A stretch of 41,551 nt of DNA from a bacterium (GCA_029557815.1 JAKQHX010000038.1:1-41551), one strand, 5' to 3'; shown: positions 1 through 7,823, counted from the first letter of the stretch. Numbers and translations: made by a program. Notes: generated by a model from the letters alone, not told the origin.

Positions 1-2
1 CT

Positions 3-209
3 TCCGTAAACGGACTACAAAGTCCAGATTTGTATGTCGATGGTCCAATCCATGCGCTTCAACAAGAACTCGAGGAGGGCGAACTCCGAGATGAGCTGGC
101 TTTTATCACAGAACTGCCTGAAGGGCGTGGCTGCTGGCATATTAGTGCCAACCCGCATCTAGCGGACGATAGTATTGGCCGGGATATATTTTGGCCAGAA
201 TCGGTATAA
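3..209 (+). CDS. C-terminal end of an unknown protein (partial)
   Basis: An open frame enters from the left edge and runs 68 codons to a TAA at 207-209. The visible part is acidic (a run LQQELEEGELRDEL) and ends in GRDIFWPESV. It has no membrane segment or motif I recognise. The other two forward frames hit stops early, so this frame is the likely coding one, and it ends 52 bases before leuS. Function unknown. Confidence 0.55.
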   Translation, partial: SVNGLQSPDLYVDGPIHALQQELEEGELRDELAFITELPEGRGCWHISANPHLADDSIGRDIFWPESV

Positions 210-249
210 CGATAGAAATGCGAATTTTCTGTCTCTCTGTTAATTAGGG

Positions 250-255
250 TATAAT
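250..255 (+). promoter_or_regulatory. -10 box (TATAAT) for leuS, leaderless type
   Basis: A perfect TATAAT lies 6 bases before the GTG at 262 and 9 bases before the ATG at 265. Transcription would start at or within about 3 bases of the start codon, leaving no room for a ribosome binding site. No convincing -35 box is visible. Confidence 0.7.
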
Positions 256-261
256 GCGCAG

Positions 262-3162
262 GTGATGAAAAGATACAATCCTAAAGACATTGAGCCGAAG
301 TGGCAACGAACTTGGGCTGAGCAAAAACTCTATAAGGCAGTTGACTTTGACGAAAAACGGCCAAAGTTCGTTATGCTCACGGAGTTTCCCTATCCCTCAG
401 GCGACGGTCTGCACCTAGGGCATGTTCGCGAGTATACGCTTGGTGACATCATTGCCCGTCACAAACGTATGACAGGACATAATGTGCTTTACCCGATGGG
501 ATGGGATGCATTTGGGCTGCCAACAGAAAATTACGCAATTAAAATGAAAGTTCCACCCCAACGTGTGACCAAGCAAAACGTTGATAATTTCTACGGACAA
601 ATGGTGTCACTCGGGCTTTCATTTGACTGGTCCCGGGCGGTAGATACTACTGATCCAAGCTACTATAAGTGGACACAGTGGCTTTTCCTGCAGTTTTATA
701 AACACGGCTTGGCGTACCAGGACGAAATTGCCATCAACTGGTGCCCGAAGTGCAAGACCGGCCTCGCCAATGAGGAAGTAGTCAATGGTAGACACGAGCG
801 TTGTGATACGCCCGTCGAAAAAAAGACGCTCGAACAATGGGTGCTAAAGATTACCGAGTATGCCGAACGTCTGATCGACGGTCTGGCAACGGTTGACTAC
901 CCCAGTCGCATTGCCGACCAACAGATTAACTGGATTGGACGCAGTGTCGGCGCAGAGATTGACTTTAAGGTTGAAGGCAAAGAAGATGCCGTGCGTGTTT
1001 TTACTACGCGCCCAGATACGCTCTTTGGCGTAACGTTTATGGTACTTGCACCAGAACATCCGTTGGTAGAAGTAATTACGACGCAGTCGCAAAAAGCAAA
1101 AGTTGATGAATACAAAAAAACAACACAGGCCAAAAGCGAAATAGAACGTCAAGACACCAACCGGGAAAAAACGGGTGTCTTTACAGGAGCGTACGCTGTC
1201 AACCCGGTAAATAACGAACAGATACCCATTTGGATCGCTGACTACGTTCTATACGGTTACGGAACGGGTGCCATTATGGCCGTCCCTGCCCATGATGAAC
1301 GCGATTTTGAGTTTGCTAAAAAGTTTGATTTGCCTATTAAACAGGTGGTTATGCCTTGTGATGATGACCTCACGAATCCACCTCGTGATGAATTTGAGGA
1401 AGTAGAGCGAGAAACGGTCATTGTCCATCTGCAAGATAAATCAACAGGGAAGTTTGCGCTGCTCGACTGGCACGGAAGCCTGGAGGGAATTACCACCGGT
1501 ATCATGGGCGGCGTGGAGGATGGCCAGACACCGGAACAAGCGGCCCTTACTGAAATCAAAGAAGAGGCAGCTATTGAAAACGCAGTTATTACGAAGCGAC
1601 TACGCTGGACTACGGCCGCCCGCTACTGTGCTTCGCACAAAAAGCAAAATCGCAAAGCGATTACCCATGTTTTGCTGGCCCAAGTCGATAGCCTTGAAAG
1701 ACAAGGTGCTATTGCGGACTCCGAACAGAAGCTCCATACATTGGTCTGGGTTGATAAACAAGACGTACTCAAACGAATTACGCCTAGTCACCAGAGAATG
1801 GTGTGGGAGCAGCTCTGGCATGAATCGCCACTAGGTGGGGAGGGTGAGTTGATACACTCAGGGCCATATGACGGTATGTCCACCTTTGAGGCCCGAGAGA
1901 AAATCGTGGCCGACCTTATACAAAAAGGCTCAGCAAAAGAAAAAATCAACTACAAGCTACGGGATTGGATTTTTAGCCGCCAACACTACTGGGGTGAACC
2001 CATACCTATTATTCACTGCGCGGAGCACGGAGCGGTAGCGGTCCCGGATGATCAGTTACCGGTCGTCCTGCCGGAAGTTGACCATTATGAACCGACTGAT
2101 ACGGGTGAGAGCCCACTTGCGGATGTGACGGAGTGGGTGAACACCACATGCCCAACCTGTGGTAAGCCGGCCAAGCGCGAAACAGACACCATGCCAAACT
2201 GGGCAGGTAGCAGCTGGTATTACCTGCGTTACTACGACGCACATAACGACCAGGTGTTTGCCGACCCTGAGAAGTTAAAATACTGGGGAGAGGTTGACCT
2301 GTACTTGGGTGGCATGGAACACACGACGCTCCATCTGTTATATAGCCGATTCTGGCACCAATTTTTCTATGACCAGGGCTTGGTCCCGACGCCAGAACCT
2401 TACAGAGCAAGACGTGGCCAAGGAATTGTTCTGGCCGCCGATGGCTCAAAAATGAGCAAGAGCAAGGGCAACGTTGTCAATCCGGACGAAATCCTGGATC
2501 AGGGCTATGGTGCAGACGCTATCCGTATGTCTATCGCCTTCTTGGCGCCGTATGACCAGACGACCCCGTGGAATCCTGAAGGTGTGGCGGGTACATATCG
2601 TTTCCTGCAGCGTTTCTGGACGCTCGCACAGGAGCACATAGATGCAGGTGGCGGTTCTTTGCAAACAGATGCCGACAACTCACAGTTGCTGCGAGTGACA
2701 CATAAAGCCATCAAGCGTATAAGTGAAGATTTGCATGAAATGGGCTTCAATACAGCCGTTGCGGCACTCATGGAAGCAGTAAATGAACTCTACAAGCTGA
2801 AGCTCGAGATACCCCTCGGTAGCCAGGCTTGGCAAGAAGCGCTTACCACAATCACCAAGTTATTGGCTCCGTATGCACCGCATATTACCGAAGAGCTATG
2901 GCTTCAGCTTGGACATGAAGGCTCAGTCCATGCAAGTGATTGGCCGGTGCATGACGAAAAGTATTTGATGAGCAGCACAATGAAGATTGTCATACAGGTC
3001 AACGGCAAGTTTCGTGGTGAAGTCGAAGTTGACAAGAGTACGGATGAGGCGACAGTTGTTGCGAAAGCCAAAGAAGTGGACAAGGTGCAGCAGCACCTGG
3101 CGGGCAAGAAAATAGCCCGGGAGATTTACGTCCCGGGCCGACTCATCAACTTCGTTGTGTAG
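262..3162 (+). CDS. leuS: Leucyl-tRNA synthetase with a NUDIX-like insertion in the CP1 editing domain
   Basis: Charges tRNA-Leu with leucine using ATP in the cytoplasm. The class I signatures are present: HLGH at residues 51-54 and KMSKS at 730-734. A CPKC zinc-ribbon half lies near residue 155 and a second CPTC near 632. The CP1 editing domain shows its threonine-rich strand (TTRPDTLFG) and the VPAHDERDFEFA segment that holds the conserved editing aspartate. At 966 residues it is about 100-150 longer than most bacterial LeuRS. The extra length is an in-frame block at about residues 380-520 resembling a NUDIX hydrolase, with a NUDIX-box-like stretch at 416-438; see findings. After it the usual LeuRS sequence resumes (ELIHSGPYDGM). 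The start is GTG 262 or the adjacent ATG 265; both follow a TATAAT closely, so the mRNA is probably leaderless. The synthetase call is firm. Confidence 0.97.
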   Translation: MMKRYNPKDIEPKWQRTWAEQKLYKAVDFDEKRPKFVMLTEFPYPSGDGLHLGHVREYTLGDIIARHKRMTGHNVLYPMGWDAFGLPTENYAIKMKVPPQRVTKQNVDNFYGQMVSLGLSFDWSRAVDTTDPSYYKWTQWLFLQFYKHGLAYQDEIAINWCPKCKTGLANEEVVNGRHERCDTPVEKKTLEQWVLKITEYAERLIDGLATVDYPSRIADQQINWIGRSVGAEIDFKVEGKEDAVRVFTTRPDTLFGVTFMVLAPEHPLVEVITTQSQKAKVDEYKKTTQAKSEIERQDTNREKTGVFTGAYAVNPVNNEQIPIWIADYVLYGYGTGAIMAVPAHDERDFEFAKKFDLPIKQVVMPCDDDLTNPPRDEFEEVERETVIVHLQDKSTGKFALLDWHGSLEGITTGIMGGVEDGQTPEQAALTEIKEEAAIENAVITKRLRWTTAARYCASHKKQNRKAITHVLLAQVDSLERQGAIADSEQKLHTLVWVDKQDVLKRITPSHQRMVWEQLWHESPLGGEGELIHSGPYDGMSTFEAREKIVADLIQKGSAKEKINYKLRDWIFSRQHYWGEPIPIIHCAEHGAVAVPDDQLPVVLPEVDHYEPTDTGESPLADVTEWVNTTCPTCGKPAKRETDTMPNWAGSSWYYLRYYDAHNDQVFADPEKLKYWGEVDLYLGGMEHTTLHLLYSRFWHQFFYDQGLVPTPEPYRARRGQGIVLAADGSKMSKSKGNVVNPDEILDQGYGADAIRMSIAFLAPYDQTTPWNPEGVAGTYRFLQRFWTLAQEHIDAGGGSLQTDADNSQLLRVTHKAIKRISEDLHEMGFNTAVAALMEAVNELYKLKLEIPLGSQAWQEALTTITKLLAPYAPHITEELWLQLGHEGSVHASDWPVHDEKYLMSSTMKIVIQVNGKFRGEVEVDKSTDEATVVAKAKEVDKVQQHLAGKKIAREIYVPGRLINFVV
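3115..3138. other. GC-rich inverted repeat at the 3' end of leuS
   Basis: GCCCGGGA (3115-3122) and TCCCGGGC (3131-3138) form a perfect 8-bp stem with an 8-base loop, within the last codons of leuS. No T-run follows, so a classic intrinsic terminator is not supported. It may slow or protect the 3' end of the transcript. Confidence 0.35.
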
Positions 3163-3245
3163 TCTGAAAAAGCGTCTACTTGCCGCGCTAACCTGACCGG
3201 TTGTGCGATACCGTCGTCAGCATGTATTTCGCGTGCCAAGTGGTA

Positions 3246-3560
3246 CTACTGGTTGTCTGACTGTCGCGCCGGTAATTCTTGCAGGTAGTTGACGACGGTC
3301 GGGTCAATCTTCCCGTCCCGTTCGAATCCTGCAAGCCCGATAGTACCGATTACAGGCGCCAAGCCTTCTTGATGCGCAGTCGGCGTTTCTACATCTGTGG
3401 TTTCTTCGGCAAGTTCACTCACCCCTTCTTGCTCCCAGTCAAAAACCTTTGCAGGCAAAGGCTTCACTCTCACGTGTGAGATTGGTTCTCGAAGGTGAAT
3501 GTCGGGCAATGCAGGTAATGGTTTAAACTCAAAACCGGTCTTTCGTCTAAATATACTCAT
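3246..3560 (-). CDS. Small hypothetical protein
   Basis: A 104-residue protein I do not recognise. The N-terminus is basic (MSIFRRKTGFEFKPLP), the middle is acidic (SELAEETTDVETPT), and there is no membrane segment. A GGAGG lies 9 bases before the ATG. It sits 21 bases downstream of another minus-strand unknown gene (3582-3956), so the two are probably one operon driven by the promoter at 3964-3992. It converges on leuS. Function unknown; being conserved only within the lineage is a guess. Confidence 0.6.
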   Translation of the reverse strand: MSIFRRKTGFEFKPLPALPDIHLREPISHVRVKPLPAKVFDWEQEGVSELAEETTDVETPTAHQEGLAPVIGTIGLAGFERDGKIDPTVVNYLQELPARQSDNQ

Positions 3561-3581
3561 AATAGTTAGCCTCCGTTATTT

Positions 3582-3956
3582 TTACGACCCTTGATTGAGC
3601 TCGCTTAAGCAGACTTCTATGTCTGCATAAATAGATTCAGGTTGGATAAGTCGGTCACTCTTTGGATCTGTCTGAAGTTCTACAGGGTGTCCTACTCTTC
3701 CCTCGACGCACAACTCGAGCGCATCAATACGTTTCTGCTGGGCATCATCAAGTCTGTCCAGCCCAACCAGTGCACTCACTACAGCTACGGGTGCAAGTAC
3801 GGCTGCAATACGGCGTTTCCCGTAGGCTCTTGCTTCCTCGTCGCTTACCTCCCGGCCTAAGGCTCTTTCTGTTCCCAGGCGCCCTATAGTTGTCGTAAGC
3901 CGTGAAAACAGGCCTGTTTCCCGAGTTAAACCAGTAGTATCTTCGTACCTCTTCAT
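3582..3956 (-). CDS. Hypothetical protein with one membrane segment
   Basis: A 124-residue protein of unknown function. A basic, helix-prone N-terminal half is followed by one likely membrane span near residues 50-68 (IAAVLAPVAVVSALVGL), then an acidic soluble tail. The start is fixed by an almost ideal promoter: TTGACA, 17 bases, TATAAT, then 7 bases to the ATG, implying a leaderless transcript. It is the first gene of a two-gene minus-strand unit with 3246-3560. Confidence 0.65.
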   Translation of the reverse strand: MKRYEDTTGLTRETGLFSRLTTTIGRLGTERALGREVSDEEARAYGKRRIAAVLAPVAVVSALVGLDRLDDAQQKRIDALELCVEGRVGHPVELQTDPKSDRLIQPESIYADIEVCLSELNQGS

Positions 3957-3963
3957 AAAGTGA

Positions 3964-3992
3964 ATTATAACAAATTGTTAAACATTTGTCAA
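3964..3992 (-). promoter_or_regulatory. Consensus sigma70-type promoter, leaderless
   Basis: On the minus strand TTGACA (3992-3987) and TATAAT (3969-3964) are separated by exactly 17 bases; both boxes are perfect. The ATG at 3956 is 7 bases past the -10 box, so the first transcribed base should be at or next to the start codon. This is the clearest example of the leaderless layout in the window. Confidence 0.88.
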
Positions 3993-4091
3993 TACCCCTA
4001 TAACTAGAGCCGCTTGAGTTATATCTGTTTTTGCGGTATCATAGAGCGTAATATTTATCAGATAATCGAAAAACAGGAGTAGTTTTCATAT

Positions 4092-4238
4092 ATGGGTAAG
4101 CCCAAGAAACGAACCAGTCCACGTCGTACGGGTGCGCGCCGTAGCCATTTGGTCCTCAAGCTGGCACGTGCCGTCAACGCAAAGTCACCGGTAAAAGTCC
4201 GCACCACTGCCAAAGAAACCGGCAAAAAAGCAGCCTAA
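4092..4238 (+). CDS. rpmF: 50S ribosomal protein bL32
   Basis: A 48-residue, very basic protein that starts [19 protein letters not shown]. It matches the family's N-terminal pattern (PKxRTSxxRRxxRRSH). It would sit in the large ribosomal subunit near the peptide exit region. The four zinc-binding cysteines of many L32 proteins are absent; there is no cysteine at all, so this is the zinc-free form. A GGAG lies 13 bases upstream of the ATG. It precedes nusB and rnc, and the rpmF-rnc neighbourhood is common in bacteria. Confidence 0.88.
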   Translation: MGKPKKRTSPRRTGARRSHLVLKLARAVNAKSPVKVRTTAKETGKKAA

Positions 4239-4294
4239 AAAGTTGTCTGCCAGTAGCGTATACTGGTACTAGAACTCAAAAAGGAATTAACAAT

Positions 4295-4774
4295 ATGGCC
4301 TCGAACCGCCACCTCGGACGTATCATAGCTCTCCAGACGCTGTACGAGCAGGAATTTCGTATCGAGTGCAAAGACAAGACCTTTGACCTCAACGAAGTGC
4401 TGAAACGGAACATCAGCCGTTACCGGGATATGGTAGAGGATCAGGAGTTCATCGCCGCGTTAGTCAAAGGTGTAGACAGCAAACGCGATGAGCTGGATGC
4501 GGTTTTGCAGCCCATTGCACCGGAGTGGCCGATAGACCAGATTGCCCGCATGGATCGCATCGTCCTGCGCATCGGGGCATACGAGCTTTTGTTTGGTACG
4601 AATGTGCCTCCGAAAGTGGTCATCAACGAAGCAGTGGAGCTTGCTAAAGGCTTTGGTGGCGAGAATTCCAGTAAGTTCATTAATGGCGTGCTCGGCACGG
4701 TACTGAGAGAAAGCGGCAACGATTCAGAGGAAGCAAACGCCGCAAGCAAGCCCAAGAAAGCCAATAAATTATGA
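4295..4774 (+). CDS. nusB: Transcription antitermination factor NusB
   Basis: A 159-residue all-helical protein of the NusB family, which binds boxA RNA with S10 to prevent early termination in rRNA operons. Typical features are [13 protein letters not shown] at the N-terminus, the [20 protein letters not shown] stretch, and [26 protein letters not shown]. The last 20 residues form a charged Lys/Ala tail. An AAGGA lies 8 bases before the ATG. The TGA stop overlaps the ATG of the downstream NUDIX gene (ATGA), showing translational coupling. Confidence 0.95.
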   Translation: MASNRHLGRIIALQTLYEQEFRIECKDKTFDLNEVLKRNISRYRDMVEDQEFIAALVKGVDSKRDELDAVLQPIAPEWPIDQIARMDRIVLRIGAYELLFGTNVPPKVVINEAVELAKGFGGENSSKFINGVLGTVLRESGNDSEEANAASKPKKANKL

Positions 4775-5292
4775 AGAAGCCCAAACCACCTAAATCATTC
4801 CAAAAGCCGATACAGGGCTTTAAAAAGCTGGTGAGTAAACGCCGCCCAGCCATCAGCGAAGTGGTGCGAGAACCAACTGCTGGCGGTATCATTTTTCGTC
4901 GCAACCCGAAGAGTAAGGATATAGAAATCCTGCTGATTCAGGACGCCAAAGACCGCTGGACAATTCCGAAAGGCCACATTGAGGAAGGTGAGACCGCCAA
5001 AGAGACGGCTGAGCGCGAAATCCGCGAAGAAACGGGCCTCCAAGAGATGAAAGTACTGAACTGGCTTGGCAAAATAAATTTTCGTTATCGGCGCGGTTCT
5101 AGTTTGGTGCTCATGACAACGGAGATTTTTTTGGTGCAGGGCAAGGGTGATACCGATCGCCTCAAGCCCGAAGACTGGATGAATGGCATCGAATGGTTTC
5201 CCGCTACAGAGGCGCTTGATAAAATAGAATATGAAGACATAGGCAAAATTATACTGTTGGGACTGAAGAAGATTCGCCAAGCCGGACTCTAA
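4771..5292 (+). CDS. NUDIX hydrolase
   Basis: A 173-residue protein with a complete NUDIX box at about residues 70-92: it begins [13 protein letters not shown] and continues with REIREETGL, holding all the metal-binding glutamates. The family cleaves nucleoside diphosphates linked to another moiety. The layout ([21 protein letters not shown]) resembles the diadenosine-polyphosphate / (di)nucleotide hydrolase group, but the substrate cannot be read from sequence. A basic N-terminal arm of about 35 residues precedes the domain. It overlaps nusB by 4 bases and is 5 bases from rnc, so it is part of that operon. Confidence 0.9.
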   Translation: MKKPKPPKSFQKPIQGFKKLVSKRRPAISEVVREPTAGGIIFRRNPKSKDIEILLIQDAKDRWTIPKGHIEEGETAKETAEREIREETGLQEMKVLNWLGKINFRYRRGSSLVLMTTEIFLVQGKGDTDRLKPEDWMNGIEWFPATEALDKIEYEDIGKIILLGLKKIRQAGL

Positions 5293-5297
5293 GCTAT

Positions 5298-5993
5298 ATG
5301 GATTTTAGTACGTATCAGGACTTCGCAAAAACAAAATTAGGCGTGACATTTAACCAGCTCGACCTGCTGGTAACGGCCTTTACGCACCGTTCGTACGTGA
5401 ATGAGCACAAAAAGACAGCGCGGGAACACAATGAGCGGTTAGAGTTTCTTGGCGACGCGGTGTTGGAGTTGGTCGTGACGGAATATCTGTATGCAAATTT
5501 CGATGAACCGGAGGGCGTGTTGACCAACTGGCGCAGCGCACTGGTGCGTACGGAAAGCATCGGTGCGGCAGCTGCCCGGCTGGACTTTGAGCCGCTACTC
5601 CGGCTGAGCCGGGGCGAAAAGCGCGGTACCGCCAGAGCCCGTGCCCAGATATTGGCAAACTCTTTCGAAGCGGTCATCGGTGCACTCTATCTGGACCAAG
5701 GATATGATGCGGCAAAGGCGTTCATCGAGAAAAATCTGCTTGTTACTTTCGAGGAAATCCTAAAATCCGGTTCTTGGATGGACCCGAAATCCCGTTTGCA
5801 AGAAGTGGTACAGAGTCAAGAAGGGCATACGCCGCAGTACAGGGTACTCGAAGAGACTGGCCCTGATCATGAAAAGGTATTCACGGTCGGCGTATTCGTT
5901 GGAAGTGACTTGCGGGGACGCGGTACGGGGCCGAGCAAGCAAAATGCTCAAGTTGCGGCCGCCGAAGCAGCCTTGCGGAAGCTCGCGAAGTAA
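5298..5993 (+). CDS. rnc: Ribonuclease III
   Basis: A 231-residue double-strand-specific endonuclease that processes rRNA precursors and structured mRNAs. The catalytic RNase III signature NERLEFLGDAVL is at about residues 45-56, and the second acidic site (NSFEAVIGALYLDQG) near 122-136. A double-stranded RNA-binding domain fills residues 155-230 and ends SKQNAQVAAAEAALRKLAK. The length is normal. It is the last gene of the rpmF/nusB/NUDIX/rnc group, and the rpsP promoter starts just after its stop. Confidence 0.97.
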   Translation: MDFSTYQDFAKTKLGVTFNQLDLLVTAFTHRSYVNEHKKTAREHNERLEFLGDAVLELVVTEYLYANFDEPEGVLTNWRSALVRTESIGAAAARLDFEPLLRLSRGEKRGTARARAQILANSFEAVIGALYLDQGYDAAKAFIEKNLLVTFEEILKSGSWMDPKSRLQEVVQSQEGHTPQYRVLEETGPDHEKVFTVGVFVGSDLRGRGTGPSKQNAQVAAAEAALRKLAK

Positions 5994-6000
5994 CACTTCC

Positions 6001-6029
6001 TTGACAACAGAGGTGATTGTCTGTAAAAT
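6001..6029 (+). promoter_or_regulatory. Promoter for rpsP
   Basis: TTGACA (6001-6006) and TAAAAT (6024-6029) with a 17-base spacer, directly after the rnc stop. It predicts a leader of about 40 bases before the rpsP ATG, with a purine-rich AAAGGGAAAGAGA ribosome-binding stretch. Unlike the leaderless promoters here, this gene keeps a normal leader. Confidence 0.8.
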
Positions 6030-6073
6030 TAGCCGGTATTTATAAATCCTAAAGGGAAAGAGAGTTTAGCAGA

Positions 6074-6502
6074 ATGTTAGTCATTCGTATGCAGCGTACC
6101 GGCCGCAAGGGCCACGCTCAATTCCGCGTAGTCGTCCAAGATTCACGCAGGACCCCTACCAGTGGTCGTATCGTCGCGGCCCTGGGTCATTTTAACCCTC
6201 ACACTAAAGAAGCTGCCATCGACAAAGAAAAGGCTTCGTTTTACTTAGGGCATGGTGCGCAGCCATCCGATCGAGCAGCTCGACTGCTAAAGGCAGAAGG
6301 CGTGAAGTTGCCCGGTTGGGTCAAGCTTGAGTCAAACAAAAAACGCGATATCAAAAACGTTGAGAAACTTCGTAAAAATCAGCCCAAAGAGGAAACTCCG
6401 GCTGAAGAGCCGGCTGCAGAAGTAACGGAAGAACCAGCGGCTGAAACCCCTGCCGAAGAAACCCCTGCCGAGGACAAGTCCGAAGAGAAGAAAGAAGCCT
6501 AG
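6074..6502 (+). CDS. rpsP: 30S ribosomal protein bS16 with a long acidic tail
   Basis: The first ~85 residues are a typical bS16, needed for small-subunit assembly: MLVIRMQRTGRKGHAQFRVV, RIVAALGHFNP, YLGHGAQPSDRAARLL. The protein is 142 residues against the usual 80-90. The extra C-terminal ~45 residues are low-complexity Glu/Ala/Pro repeats (EETPAEEPAAE, AETPAEETPAE) and strongly acidic, unusual on a rRNA-binding protein. It has its own promoter (6001-6029) and an intrinsic terminator (6536-6564). It precedes khpA and trmD, the conserved bacterial order. Confidence 0.96.
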   Translation: MLVIRMQRTGRKGHAQFRVVVQDSRRTPTSGRIVAALGHFNPHTKEAAIDKEKASFYLGHGAQPSDRAARLLKAEGVKLPGWVKLESNKKRDIKNVEKLRKNQPKEETPAEEPAAEVTEEPAAETPAEETPAEDKSEEKKEA

Positions 6503-6535
6503 CAAGGACCGTAAGCCCCTTGACGAAAAAAAATC

Positions 6536-6564
6536 AGCCCCGTGAAAGGATACGGGGCTTTTTT
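6536..6564 (+). terminator. Intrinsic terminator after rpsP
   Basis: AGCCCCGT (6536-6543) pairs perfectly with ACGGGGCT (6552-6559) across an 8-base loop and is followed by a run of T residues. An A-run precedes it. It separates rpsP from khpA, which has its own promoter. Confidence 0.92.
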
Positions 6565-6586
6565 CTTGGCGCATAGGCGCGTGGTG

Positions 6587-6592
6587 TATAAT
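6587..6592 (+). promoter_or_regulatory. -10 box for khpA
   Basis: A perfect TATAAT lies 31 bases before the khpA ATG, just past the rpsP terminator. A poor TTGGCG at 6566-6571 is the only -35 candidate, with a short 15-base spacer. The leader carries a GGAGGA ribosome binding site near 6607. Confidence 0.6.
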
Positions 6593-6623
6593 GAAATAGT
6601 CTGTAATGGAGGAATGACCGCAC

Positions 6624-6989
6624 ATGAGTACTATCGATCAACAGTTTATCGAATATATCGTAAAATCCCTCGTCAGTAATCCGGATGCGGTGCAAATCGA
6701 ACGGCGTATTGACGAAAAAGGCGTGTTGCTAGAGCTAACCGTGGACGGGGAAGACCTCGGCCGGGTTATTGGCAAGCGTGGCGCTACCGCCCAGAGCCTC
6801 CGCACACTTCTGCGTGCTCTCGGTACCAAGAACGACGCCCGCTACAATCTCAAGATTGTCGACACAACTGGTACGGTGACATCTACGCCGGATACGCCGG
6901 AAGACAAAGAAGACCAGGAGTCCGACGAGAGCGACGTCGTCAAAAATACCCGCAAGGAACTTGAAGATCTCGACGACCTCGACATTTAG
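6624..6989 (+). CDS. khpA: KH-domain RNA-binding protein KhpA
   Basis: A 121-residue protein whose first ~78 residues are a single KH domain of the KhpA/YlqC family. These small RNA-binding proteins act in ribosome and cell-division-related RNA control, often with KhpB. The GxxG loop is visible in GRVIGKRGATAQSLR at about residues 48-62. The last ~40 residues are an acidic tail (TPEDKEDQESDESD, then ELEDLDDLDI), longer than in most homologues and echoing the acidic tail on bS16 just upstream. A GGAGGA precedes the ATG. The rpsP-khpA-trmD order supports the call. Confidence 0.93.
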   Translation: MSTIDQQFIEYIVKSLVSNPDAVQIERRIDEKGVLLELTVDGEDLGRVIGKRGATAQSLRTLLRALGTKNDARYNLKIVDTTGTVTSTPDTPEDKEDQESDESDVVKNTRKELEDLDDLDI

Positions 6990-6994
6990 GCTTC

Positions 6995-7023
6995 TTGCAA
7001 TCGAACCGCTCATGCTGTAAAGT
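6995..7023 (+). promoter_or_regulatory. Promoter for trmD
   Basis: TTGCAA (6995-7000), a 17-base spacer and TAAAGT (7018-7023), starting just after the khpA stop. It would give trmD an independent transcript with a leader of about 140 bases that contains the hairpins at 7071-7146. Confidence 0.6.
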
Positions 7024-7070
7024 AGTCTCTGGTCTAAAAAGATCAAGAACTTTCAAAAACAAAAAACTGT

Positions 7071-7146
7071 AAGCTCATTGCGAGCCACTAAATTTTAGTG
7101 GGAGCTTTATGTGAACATTAAAACCCGGGTAACTCCGGGTTTTAAT
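7071..7146 (+). promoter_or_regulatory. Structured leader of trmD (possible attenuator)
   Basis: Two stable hairpins lie in tandem. First, AAGCTC (7071-7076) pairs with GAGCTT (7102-7107), enclosing CCACTAAA/TTTAGTGG (7085-7101). Second, a perfect 12-bp stem of 7117-7128 with 7135-7146 has a 6-base loop and a T4 tract inside its 3' arm. GCTC (7073-7076) could instead pair with GAGC (7082-7085), which would change the first structure. The second hairpin could end transcription early or bar ribosomes. The ligand, if any, is unknown. Confidence 0.5.
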
Positions 7147-7169
7147 GGTTATTGGAGTAATATATAGCT

Positions 7170-7823
7170 ATGAAAATCCAAATAATCAGCCTATTCCCGG
7201 AAATGTTTGCCCCTGTGCTAGAGACTTCTATGTTATGGAAGGCGAAAGACAAGGGTGTGGTGGAGTATGAGTATATTAATTTACGGACCTATGGCCTGGG
7301 GCCCCGTAAAACAGTTGACGATACACCGTATGGAGGCGGTGATGGCATGCTTTTGAAGCCCGAACCGTTATTTGCCGCGGTTGAGCACGCTAAAATTCAG
7401 GATCCGGAGGCATTTGTATACCTCATGACACCTCGAGGCGAGCGTTTGATGCAGAAACGCGCGCGAGAACTAGCCCAAGAAGGCAAGGGCATGATTATCA
7501 TCTGTGGCCGTTATGAAGGCTACGACGAACGTATAACAACCCTGGTTGATAGACAGGTTAGCATCGGTGATTATGTGCTGACCGGTGGCGAACTGCCAGC
7601 TATGGTGCTGATTGATGCGGTAGTGCGGTTAATCCCAGGCGTATTAGGGGGCGAAAAAAGTGCCGAAATCGAAAGCTTTAGCCATGGTGACAACCTAGAG
7701 TTTCCCCAATACACCCGCCCGGAGGACTTCCGCGGTATGAAAGTGCCAGAAGTGCTACTCAGCGGCAACCATGCCGAAATCGAAAAGTGGCGCCAAGCGC
7801 AATCCGGTTCCCAGAAGGAGTAA
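7170..7823 (+). CDS. trmD: tRNA (guanine37-N1)-methyltransferase
   Basis: Methylates G37 next to the anticodon of several tRNAs with S-adenosylmethionine, which prevents +1 frameshifting. The 217-residue protein is slightly shorter than the usual 230-250. The trefoil-knot SPOUT core is clear: IICGRYEGYDERI at about 110-122, then SIGDYVLTGGELPAMVLIDAV. Other family marks are the N-terminal ISLFPEMF and YGGGDGMLLKPEP. A GGAG lies 11 bases before the ATG. In most bacteria rimM lies immediately upstream and rplS downstream; neither is here, and a structured leader fills the khpA-trmD gap. Confidence 0.96.
   Translation: MKIQIISLFPEMFAPVLETSMLWKAKDKGVVEYEYINLRTYGLGPRKTVDDTPYGGGDGMLLKPEPLFAAVEHAKIQDPEAFVYLMTPRGERLMQKRARELAQEGKGMIIICGRYEGYDERITTLVDRQVSIGDYVLTGGELPAMVLIDAVVRLIPGVLGGEKSAEIESFSHGDNLEFPQYTRPEDFRGMKVPEVLLSGNHAEIEKWRQAQSGSQKE

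Noticed and set aside
1421-1834. Plus-strand open frame inside leuS at the NUDIX-like insert
   Set aside because: It is in another frame of leuS; the leuS frame carries the conserved synthetase and NUDIX-like motifs, so this is a shadow.
2009-2449. Minus-strand open frame of 146 codons inside leuS
   Set aside because: It lies opposite the conserved catalytic region of leuS and its product is Pro/Ser/Arg-rich without any motif.
7071-7146. T-box leader before trmD
   Set aside because: No T-box consensus (UGGN pairing site) or specifier loop can be found; the hairpins are described without naming a class.
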